Assembly (NCBI GenBank): GCA_031554725.1
Contig: JAVBUZ010000020.1
Coordinates: 1 to 12,745, forward strand
DNA length: 12,745 nucleotides
Source of the DNA: JAVBUZ01 sp031554725
GTDB lineage: Bacteria; Bacillota; Clostridia; Lachnospirales; Lachnospiraceae
Direction of reading: 5' to 3'
The translations under genes were made by a program, and so were the position numbers. Positions 6,813 to 12,745 of the stretch are shown piece after piece. The notes below the pieces were generated by a model. It was not told the DNA's origin. It saw nothing but the letters and a program-made list of their open reading frames with translations, and searched no databases. Numbering within the stretch: the first letter of the stretch is position 1; each line of letters begins with the position of its first letter.

Positions 6813-8987
6813 ATGTATATGAGAAAAGGAATAAAATTGGGGACGGCAATGCTTCTTGCGGCAGTATTGTTCTTTGAACCACATTTATCATACATAGTGC
6901 GGGCAGAAGAAGATATTGTTTCTGGCGGAGATGCACTGAACCTTGGAGTGGAGCTTTTTCAAGGCGAAGAGCCGGTGGAAGAAGAGACTAAAGGCAATGA
7001 AGAGGCAGAACTTGCATTACAAGATATTTTAAAAGACAGAGTAGTCATGGCGCTTGTATATTTGAGCGATGAATACCCGCTAAGGACGGGGGCATCTTAT
7101 GATAGCGAGACAATCGTGAATGTTCCAAGTGGACAGCAAGTACAGATTCAAAATGTTGTTATAAGTGAAGGTACCCAGGCTTGGGAATACGTAAAGCTAT
7201 ATTATGGGGAACAACTATATGAAGGTTATATTCCTAGAAGCAATTTGGCGTGTTCGGATGAGGTGTTTCTGGAATGGGAGAGTGAGTATAATATGAACCC
7301 TCAGCCCCTTAGGCTATTTAACCTAAGAGCGGCGGCAGAACCATATTATGCAGATATTGCACAGTTTCCAGAAAGCTATCAGGCGGCCCTCATAGCACTA
7401 AAGACAGCGCATCCAAACTGGACCTTTGTAAAAATGAACACGAATTTGGATTGGAACTATGTAGTATCGCAAGAGATGGTAGGAGCTAGAAGTCTTATTC
7501 CATCCTCTTTTGCATCATATATGCAAAATGGATTATATGGTACAAGCTGGGCATATGCTAGTCAGGATACATTAAAATATTATTTGGATCCGAGAAATGG
7601 ACTTACGGAAAACAATATTTTTCAGTTTGAGCTTCTTACTTATAATGCCAGCTATCATACAGAAGCAGCAGTGCAAAGTTTTCTAAATAATACCTTTATG
7701 TCAGGTATTGCGCCTGGAACATCGATGACCTTTGCACATATCTTTTGGGCTATCGGTAAAGAACAAAATGTAAGTCCCTTCCATTTGGCATGTAGGGTGT
7801 ATCAGGAGCAAGGGAAAGGAACCTCTCCACTTATTTCAGGAACCTATCCTGGGTATGTAGGATACTATAACTATTTTAATATAAGTGCTTCGGGAAAAAC
7901 AAATGAAGAAATATACATCAGTGGACTTACTAAGGCAAAAGAGCAAGGGTGGACGGATGCGTACTTTTCCATTTTAGGTGGTTCTAAGGTTATTTCAGCA
8001 AACTATATTTTAAAGGGACAGGATACCCTTTATTTACAGAAATTTGATGTAGATAATAGCTATGATGGCATGTTTTGGCATCAATATATGCAAAATATAT
8101 GTGCACCAACTAGTGAAGGACAAAATGTCCGTAAGCTTTATGTCAATGCTAATTCATTAGAAAATACCTTTGTATTTAAGATACCAGTTTATAATAATAT
8201 GCCAAGCACAGCGTGTCCTCTGCCAACGGTATCTTATACAGTAGCAGTAACACCACCAACAGGATATACAAATGCAAATATCTACCTTGATGGCGTTGAA
8301 TATGCGGCTACATCTCAAGAGGGACAGTATCTTGTGACTGCACCAAATGGAAATGCAAAAACAGCGGTTATGTATAAATATAATGAAGCAGGCGTTCCAA
8401 TAGGAATGTATGTGTGGAGTTTAAGTCACAACGGTGTGAAGTATGAAGCTACAGCAGTACCAGGCTTAGAGGATTTATTGAGCTATCATGGTTTCTCCAT
8501 AAGAATTGTTGGAAAATCAGGAATTCGATTTAAAACAGGTATTTCTTCTAGCGTAAAGCAGCAGCTAAAGGGTACAGGCGTGGCTGGATATACGTTAAAG
8601 GAATATGGAACTCTTTCTATGAGTGGCACAAACAAGCCGCTGTATCCTTTTGTTAAGGGAGGAACAAAGGTTTTGAGTGGTATGGCGTATGGTAAAAATT
8701 CGTCGGGTACATTAGAAGATTTGGTTTACGAGACAGTTTCAGGAAGACAACGTTTTACATCGGTATTAGTAGGTCTTCCAGCAAGCCAATACAAAACGGA
8801 ATTTGCATTTAGAGGCTATATAACTTTGGTAAAGGATGGCGCGGAGATAACCTTATATGGGCCAAGCGTTCAAAAGAGTATATATTCTATAGCACAACTA
8901 ATGATTTCGGAAGGGAAATATGATGAGGGATCTAGCGTAGATTTATTTTTACGCCAGTTGATAATAGATGCAGATAATCTAGAATAG
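6813..8987 (+). CDS. secreted SH3b-containing N-acetylglucosaminidase (peptidoglycan hydrolase)
   Basis: A 724-residue exported protein, predicted to cut beta-N-acetylglucosaminyl bonds in peptidoglycan. The signal peptide (1-31) has a Lys/Arg start and hydrophobic core, with cleavage likely near IVRA/EED. An acidic linker is followed by an SH3b-like domain (about 76-147; PLRTGASYDS, WEYVKLYYG, EGYIPRSNL). The glucosaminidase-type domain (about 185-435) contains FPESYQAALIALKTAHPNW, the segment HLACRVYQEQGKG with Glu332 as candidate catalytic acid, then GTYPGYVGYYNYFNI and ILGGSKVISANYILKGQDT. A beta-rich linker (about 470-545) leads to a C-terminal domain (about 556-724) with SGIRFKTGIS, AGYTLKEYGTL and FAFRGYITL, a pattern I associate with Lachnospiraceae surface proteins. 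The start is the ATG at 6813 behind AAAGG (6801-6805). Substrate and catalytic residue are inferred from family resemblance. Confidence 0.82.
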   Translation: MYMRKGIKLGTAMLLAAVLFFEPHLSYIVRAEEDIVSGGDALNLGVELFQGEEPVEEETKGNEEAELALQDILKDRVVMALVYLSDEYPLRTGASYDSETIVNVPSGQQVQIQNVVISEGTQAWEYVKLYYGEQLYEGYIPRSNLACSDEVFLEWESEYNMNPQPLRLFNLRAAAEPYYADIAQFPESYQAALIALKTAHPNWTFVKMNTNLDWNYVVSQEMVGARSLIPSSFASYMQNGLYGTSWAYASQDTLKYYLDPRNGLTENNIFQFELLTYNASYHTEAAVQSFLNNTFMSGIAPGTSMTFAHIFWAIGKEQNVSPFHLACRVYQEQGKGTSPLISGTYPGYVGYYNYFNISASGKTNEEIYISGLTKAKEQGWTDAYFSILGGSKVISANYILKGQDTLYLQKFDVDNSYDGMFWHQYMQNICAPTSEGQNVRKLYVNANSLENTFVFKIPVYNNMPSTACPLPTVSYTVAVTPPTGYTNANIYLDGVEYAATSQEGQYLVTAPNGNAKTAVMYKYNEAGVPIGMYVWSLSHNGVKYEATAVPGLEDLLSYHGFSIRIVGKSGIRFKTGISSSVKQQLKGTGVAGYTLKEYGTLSMSGTNKPLYPFVKGGTKVLSGMAYGKNSSGTLEDLVYETVSGRQRFTSVLVGLPASQYKTEFAFRGYITLVKDGAEITLYGPSVQKSIYSIAQLMISEGKYDEGSSVDLFLRQLIIDADNLE

Positions 8988-9028
8988 CAAAAAAAGGAAG
9001 TTCAATTAAGAAAAGGGAAAAGGGAAGT

Positions 9029-10711
9029 ATGAAAAATACGAAATTAAAACTTATAGCGTTGGTAATTTCAGTTTCTTTTGTTTTTGGTGGATGTGGGGAT
9101 TCTATTAATGCAAGTGTAGGTGCCAATTCTACACAAAAGGAATCCGCTCGTTTGGAGAAAAATGCCATGGAAGAATATGAACAAAAATATACGCAAGGCA
9201 AATTTGAACTAAAGGATTACCTAGCACTAGCGGAGCTATATGGTCAAGAAAATATGGTCAGAAAGCAAAGAGATTTGCTAGAGCAGGCATATCGTCTTTA
9301 CAGAGATGACGAAGCGTTAGGCGTTCTTCGTGGAATTACGGTAAACATTGTGGAAGAAGGTACTACAATTAAAGAAGAAACAGAAAGAATGCTTACCAAT
9401 ATAACAACGGATGGATATTTGAATGAAGCGGTTGCTATGCTTATTAGCAATGACTGGATGAATAATTTTATGCCGAAGCTAAAAGAAGGCAGCAGAAGAT
9501 ACTACCAAGCGCGCGAGGATGGACAAGTAAGCTTTTTTACTGAGGTAGGCTATGATGAAGCAGGAAATGCCTATTCTTCGGTTTGGTATGTGAAAGAAGA
9601 TGGAAGTGTATGTCTACTTATGAAAAGTGGAGATGCTATTCAGATGCTGACAACACAAGTGGTGGATGGTGCATATCAGGGTGCATTTGAGTCATGGTTA
9701 TGCATTGCAAGCACAGGGGATATCTACCATGAAAGGGGAACCTTTAAAGATGGTATCTGTGTAGGCGATTATACAGCTAGTGTTAAATATGGTGAAGGCA
9801 GTAGCGATTTATTTTCGCTATGGTGTAGCCGTGAAGATATGGAAATGACAGAATATGCAGGAAGCTTTAGTGAAAGTGGGGCGACTCTAGTAGAGCAACC
9901 GGCAAGTGAAGCTTTTGAAGTGATAAGTGGTGGCAATGGGGAAGAAAAGAAGGTTGCCTATGCTCATACTGAGGATAAGAAAAATTATTTGTTTATGAAT
10001 GTTATGGAAGGTGTAGAGGCGGATTCCTATACTTTTGATTATATGGTGTTAGGACTAGATACCTTCCCACGATTCACATTTTATGTACCCAAAGAAGAGG
10101 CTATAACAGAAGAGAAGCTTGGAAAAATGCTTCATGTTGGCGATGTGAAGCTTAGAGTGTATGATTCTAAATTGCAATGGTATGATGGTGATACATGGTA
10201 TACCGTGGGGGATGTGACGGACTTCGTTGAGGGTGATCCCTTCTATGCATATCTCGAAGAACAACAAACACAAGAAACCGATGTGGTAGATGGTGGAAAA
10301 GCAGATGTATATAAGGGCAGGGGAGCAGGAAGCGTAAAAGAACAAAAAGCAAATGATACGCCAACAACCCCAAAGAATCCGAATAAACCAGCAAATTCGA
10401 ATAAACCAACAACCCCGACGACCCCAACAACTCCAACAACTCCTACAACTCCAACTACACCAACAACCCCGACAGGATCGGACAATACTCCAACAGATAA
10501 TGGCGGTGGAAATAACAATGGTGGTGGAAATGAGAACACCGGAGGAGGTAGCAATACAGGTGGAAATACCCCAAGCGGTGGAGACACTCCAAGCGGTGGA
10601 AATACCCCAAGTGGCGGAGATACCCCGAGTGGCGGCGACACTCCAAGCGGAGGAGATACCCCAGGCGGAAATGATGGACAAGATATGGAATATGGAGATG
10701 ATTATCTATAA
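9029..10711 (+). CDS. surface lipoprotein with Pro-Thr and Gly-rich repeat tail, function unknown
   Basis: A 560-residue predicted lipoprotein. The signal peptide ends FVFGG/C with lipidated Cys22; Phe at -3 is an unusual but tolerable lipobox residue. Residues about 36-150 are helical and charged, vaguely like a TPR-type segment (YLALAELYGQENMVRKQRDLLEQAYRLY). Residues about 165-270 are beta-rich, with a faint MORN-like run (GDIYHERGTFKDGICVGDY). Residues about 305-410 form a further mixed domain with many aromatic residues. From about 412 the chain is low complexity: a charged linker, seven PTT units (460-480), a Gly/Asn-rich stretch, six GG[ND]TP[SG] units (511-546) and an acidic end, DMEYGDDYL. 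I recognise no named family. It follows the glucosaminidase gene by 41 bases with an AAAAGGGAAG ribosome site, so the two are probably co-transcribed and both act at the cell surface. Confidence 0.8.
   Translation: MKNTKLKLIALVISVSFVFGGCGDSINASVGANSTQKESARLEKNAMEEYEQKYTQGKFELKDYLALAELYGQENMVRKQRDLLEQAYRLYRDDEALGVLRGITVNIVEEGTTIKEETERMLTNITTDGYLNEAVAMLISNDWMNNFMPKLKEGSRRYYQAREDGQVSFFTEVGYDEAGNAYSSVWYVKEDGSVCLLMKSGDAIQMLTTQVVDGAYQGAFESWLCIASTGDIYHERGTFKDGICVGDYTASVKYGEGSSDLFSLWCSREDMEMTEYAGSFSESGATLVEQPASEAFEVISGGNGEEKKVAYAHTEDKKNYLFMNVMEGVEADSYTFDYMVLGLDTFPRFTFYVPKEEAITEEKLGKMLHVGDVKLRVYDSKLQWYDGDTWYTVGDVTDFVEGDPFYAYLEEQQTQETDVVDGGKADVYKGRGAGSVKEQKANDTPTTPKNPNKPANSNKPTTPTTPTTPTTPTTPTTPTTPTGSDNTPTDNGGGNNNGGGNENTGGGSNTGGNTPSGGDTPSGGNTPSGGDTPSGGDTPSGGDTPGGNDGQDMEYGDDYL
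10406..10468 (+). repeat. seven 9-bp units encoding Pro-Thr-Thr
   Basis: Consecutive 9-base units of the form CCN-ACN-ACN encode PTT seven times and are followed by a partial PT. Third positions vary between units, so the repeat is kept at protein level as well as in DNA. It probably forms an extended linker. The array could change length by slippage. Confidence 0.85.
10559..10666 (+). repeat. six 18-bp units encoding Gly-Gly-Asx-Thr-Pro-Ser
   Basis: Six tandem 18-base units encode GGNTPS, GGDTPS, GGNTPS, GGDTPS, GGDTPS and GGDTPG. They differ mostly at synonymous third positions. They continue a Gly/Asn-rich region and precede the acidic C-terminus of the lipoprotein. Such repeats usually give a flexible, solvent-exposed spacer on a surface protein. 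Confidence 0.85.
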
Positions 10712-10728
10712 AAGATGTAAATAAGTAC

Positions 10729-10766
10729 AAAAAAAGAATCTGCATTTCATTGTAGGTTCTTTTTTA
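10729..10766. terminator. bidirectional terminator between convergent genes
   Basis: An A-run and GAATCTGCA (10736-10744) pair with TGTAGGTTC (10751-10759) and the following T-run, with two G-U wobbles on the plus strand and a TTTCAT loop. The stem is flanked by A residues on the left and T residues on the right, so it can terminate the lipoprotein transcript on the plus strand and the tlpA-like transcript on the minus strand. The two genes end only 62 bases apart here. Confidence 0.85.
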
Positions 10767-10773
10767 TGTGAGT

Positions 10774-11361
10774 TTATTTAATCAAATCAATATACTGTAA
10801 TAAGAGTTTTTCGTTAATTGTACCTTGAACCCCAGTAACAATGTTACCATCCGCATCTATAAAGATGGTAGTGGGAATAGAACGGATTCCATAGGTATAG
10901 GCAGCATCCTGGGTGGTGTCAAAGTAGACAGGGAAACTGTAAGCGTTCTCTTCTACAAAGGCGGTAGCAGTTTCCACAGTCTCACGTTGGCCATCTGTTA
11001 GATTGATCATTATAAAAGTGACATCTTCGCTGAGGTCTTCATAAACTTGATTGAACTCTGGCATTTCAGATTTGCAAGGAGAGCACCAGCTTGCCCAGAA
11101 ATTAAGGACAATTGGTTTGCCAACGAGGTCTAAAAAGCTAACAGAATTTCCATCCTTGTCAAGCACCGTAAAATCAGGTGCTTTTTGTAATTCTTTTTTT
11201 GATTCAGCAGTTTCAGTACCTACGGTACTTTCTTCCTTTGTAATACCTAGATTATTATTAGAATCCACATCTTTGCTGAGAATTTTATATGCTACTCCAG
11301 CAGTTGCAATTAGAAATACCAATATTACCATGGTTAAAATTAGTTTTATATTTTTTGACAT
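10774..11361 (-). CDS. TlpA/ResA-like membrane-anchored thiol-disulfide oxidoreductase
   Basis: A 195-residue protein facing the outside of the membrane. Residues about 7-28 form an uncleaved anchor or signal segment, followed by a polar linker (30-58). The thioredoxin-fold domain (about 60-195) starts APDFTVLDKDG, has the active site WASWCSPCK with Cys93 and Cys96, and the cis-proline loop RSIPTTIFID with Pro163. These are the marks of the TlpA/ResA family, which reduces disulfides in exported proteins. The ribosome site GGAGA precedes the ATG at 11361. It lies 25 bases downstream of ccdA in the same direction, and CcdA is the usual electron donor. No cytochrome c gene is nearby, so a role in cytochrome maturation is not supported; the target is unknown. 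Confidence 0.9.
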   Translation of the reverse strand: MSKNIKLILTMVILVFLIATAGVAYKILSKDVDSNNNLGITKEESTVGTETAESKKELQKAPDFTVLDKDGNSVSFLDLVGKPIVLNFWASWCSPCKSEMPEFNQVYEDLSEDVTFIMINLTDGQRETVETATAFVEENAYSFPVYFDTTQDAAYTYGIRSIPTTIFIDADGNIVTGVQGTINEKLLLQYIDLIK

Positions 11362-11386
11362 TTAAAATCTCCATTTTTAGTTTTAA

Positions 11387-12058
11387 TTAAAGGGTTAGTA
11401 AGGATAAAAAACGCCCCATATATCCAGTTGCCATTAACAGCCCAATGACTATAAGTAAAATGCCGGAAATAAAGGTAATTGCTCGGTAATTGCGTTTAAT
11501 AAATTGAAAAGCTTCTTTGAGCTGGTCAATGAGTACGGCACTTAGAACGAAAGGGATTCCCAGTCCAAGAGAATAAACAAGTAGCATTATTATTCCTTCG
11601 AAAGTTCCACCCTGTCTGGAAGCCATCATTAATGCAGAACCTAGAAAAGCGCCTACACAAGGTGTCCAGCCAATGGAAAAGATAATTCCAAATAGTAGGG
11701 AAGAAAAAAAGTTTAAGTTTTTGGTGTTGGCAGTCTTTTGGGTAGTTTGATTTAAGAAGCCAATTTTTAATACACCCATAAAGTTTAAACCTAAAACAAT
11801 AACAATGCCTCCAGTGATTATATTAACAGCAGTGCTGTAATCTTGCAAAAACCGTCCCACGGTTCCTGCAAATGCCCCAAGTAAAACAAATACAAGCGTG
11901 AAACCAAGGACAAAGCCAAGAGAGTTGGTCAGAGTCCTTTTTTTATTTGATTCACCTGCCGCAAAAAAGGAAATATAGATTGGAAGCATTGGCAATAAAC
12001 AGGGTGAAACGAAAGTAATAATTCCTTCAAGGAATAGTAGAAAAAGTTGTATCGTCAT
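11387..12058 (-). CDS. ccdA: CcdA-type cytochrome c biogenesis / thiol transport membrane protein
   Basis: A 223-residue, six-helix membrane protein of the CcdA/DsbD-beta family, which carries electrons from cytoplasmic thioredoxin to proteins outside the membrane. The two conserved redox cysteines are Cys20 in FVSPCLLPMLPIY and Cys134 in GWTPCVGAFLG. The ATG at 12058 is preferred because AAAGG lies 10 bases before it and MTIQLFLLFLEGIITFVSPC matches the family start. An in-frame ATG at 12076 would add six residues, but no ribosome site is seen. It is the first gene of a two-gene unit with the TlpA-like protein downstream, a common arrangement that points to shared function. Confidence 0.9.
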   Translation of the reverse strand: MTIQLFLLFLEGIITFVSPCLLPMLPIYISFFAAGESNKKRTLTNSLGFVLGFTLVFVLLGAFAGTVGRFLQDYSTAVNIITGGIVIVLGLNFMGVLKIGFLNQTTQKTANTKNLNFFSSLLFGIIFSIGWTPCVGAFLGSALMMASRQGGTFEGIIMLLVYSLGLGIPFVLSAVLIDQLKEAFQFIKRNYRAITFISGILLIVIGLLMATGYMGRFLSLLTL

Positions 12059-12147
12059 AGCTAAGGTGCCTTTCATTTGGAATATGTAGATTCATTTTTT
12101 TAGGAGAAAAATTTTTTGAAATAATAATTTAAATTTTATTTGTAAAT

Positions 12148-12287
12148 GCAATAACGAAACTACCATTCCGTAAGAGCAGTGTAGAAAAACGTTGGTACTT
12201 AAATCTGGTATTGTCAGATTTTATGTACCATTACGTTTTTCTTCAAACGAGAGTGCCTGCTCGATGGAAGGTCATTTTCGTTATTGC
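12148..12287. repeat. about 140-nt imperfect palindrome upstream of ccdA
   Basis: Outer arms GCAATAACGAAA (12148-12159) and TTTCGTTATTGC (12276-12287) pair perfectly over 12 bp. Inside them ACC/GGT, TTCC/GGAA and GAGCAG (12174-12179) / CTGCTC (12257-12262) pair. A strong apical hairpin follows: AAAAACGT (12185-12192) with ACGTTTTT (12233-12240), TGGTAC with GTACCA, and AAATCTG (12201-12207) with CAGATTT (12215-12221). An unpaired stretch of about 15 bases lies on the right side. It could be a MITE-like element, a structured leader or small RNA, or a terminator between the oxidoreductase gene and ccdA; no coding potential is seen. Confidence 0.7.
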
Positions 12288-12324
12288 TATTAAGAAATTA
12301 TATACAAATGTCTAATACAAATAA

Positions 12325-12745
12325 CTATTCAATTAAAGAAATAATCTCCCTCATTTTATCATCCGTATATTCTCTGCCACCAGACACAATTTTGTCAATC
12401 TGCATATAGTGAAGGATTTCCATACCGCAGGTTTGAAGCGTATCTTTGATAAAGGCGCCATCAACAGGATTGTGGAAATAGTTTTCAAAGACATCAACAG
12501 GAGTTTCCATGGTGGTTATAACAATTGCCTTTTTTGTAGTTAATTGTCCAATCATTTCTCCCTGCTCTCCATGGTGATAGGCCCAGCCAGGTAGGAGCAC
12601 CTTGTCACAGAAACCTTTTAAAACAGCGGGCATGGAGCCCCACCAAATAGGAAATGGAAAGATTAGAACATCTGCTTCTTCAATTTCTTTCTGATAAGCG
12701 GTAACTAGTGGATCAGCGGCGCGACCCTGTCCCCAAGCTTTTAAA
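12325..12745 (-). CDS. NAD(P)H-dependent flavodoxin-fold oxidoreductase (quinone reductase type), 3' part
   Basis: The gene enters from the right edge and ends at TAG 12325-12327, giving the last 139 codons (frame starts at 12744). The visible part includes DPLVTAYQKEIEEADVLIFP, then FPIWWGSMPAVLKGF and DKVLLPGWAYHHGE. This pattern is typical of the NQO1/MdaB/KefF flavodoxin-like family (Flavodoxin_2), which binds FMN or FAD and passes electrons from NAD(P)H to quinones or other acceptors. The N-terminal flavin phosphate-binding loop is outside the window. The ATG at 12633 is internal, because the family motif IWWGS lies upstream of it. Substrate is unknown. Confidence 0.85.
   Translation of the reverse strand, partial: LKAWGQGRAADPLVTAYQKEIEEADVLIFPFPIWWGSMPAVLKGFCDKVLLPGWAYHHGEQGEMIGQLTTKKAIVITTMETPVDVFENYFHNPVDGAFIKDTLQTCGMEILHYMQIDKIVSGGREYTDDKMREIISLIE

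Noticed and set aside
10406..10666. Possible CRISPR-like array
   Set aside because: The repeats are contiguous, of 9 and 18 bases, without spacers, and keep the reading frame of the lipoprotein.
10055..10681. Long minus-strand open frames opposite the lipoprotein tail
   Set aside because: They are by-products of the repetitive Pro-Thr and Gly-rich codons on the plus strand; their translations are low-complexity and they lack starts with ribosome sites.
12077..12147. Promoter for ccdA on the minus strand
   Set aside because: The stretch is very A+T-rich and offers several weak -10-like hexamers, but none with a matching -35 at 16-18 bases, so no single promoter can be supported.

Overview
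The window reads as a chromosomal segment of a low-GC, Gram-positive anaerobe of the Clostridia. The Lachnospiraceae and relatives are the best guess. The grounds are A+T-rich DNA, AGGAGG-type ribosome sites, a Clostridia-like F-type ATP synthase, and a glucosaminidase and C-terminal domain of a kind common on lachnospiral surface proteins. Species cannot be fixed from the sequence alone.

Layout. Positions 1-139 are the 3' end of an IS3-family insertion sequence: the last 25 codons of its transposase, a hairpin, and a terminal repeat ending in CA. Next comes a leader with A-tracts, a good sigma-A-type promoter (285-313) and a dyad over the -10 and start site. This drives a complete atpBEFHAGDC operon (374-6502), with several overlapping genes and no visible atpI. 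A cluster of competing hairpins (6625-6709) closes the operon.

A second near-consensus promoter (6723-6751) drives two exported-protein genes. The first is a 724-residue secreted SH3b/N-acetylglucosaminidase with a C-terminal surface-protein domain. The second is a 560-residue lipoprotein of unknown function, ending in a Pro-Thr and Gly-Gly-Asp-Thr-Pro-Ser repeat tail. A bidirectional terminator (10729-10766) separates this unit from convergent minus-strand genes.

On the minus strand, ccdA and a TlpA/ResA-like thioredoxin form a two-gene unit that carries reducing power across the membrane. Upstream of ccdA lies a roughly 140-nt imperfect palindrome (12148-12287). Beyond it is the 3' part of a flavodoxin-fold NAD(P)H oxidoreductase cut by the window edge.

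Function. The ATP synthase interconverts ion gradient and ATP; its c subunit lacks most of the Na+ ligands, so H+ coupling is predicted. The middle pair looks like a cell-wall remodelling enzyme plus a surface lipoprotein. Both exported proteins have four cysteines in their mature parts, unusual for this cell compartment, and they sit beside a thiol-reducing CcdA-TlpA pair. No wholly new system is evident. The least explained items are the lipoprotein, the 6625-6709 hairpin cluster and the 12148-12287 palindrome.
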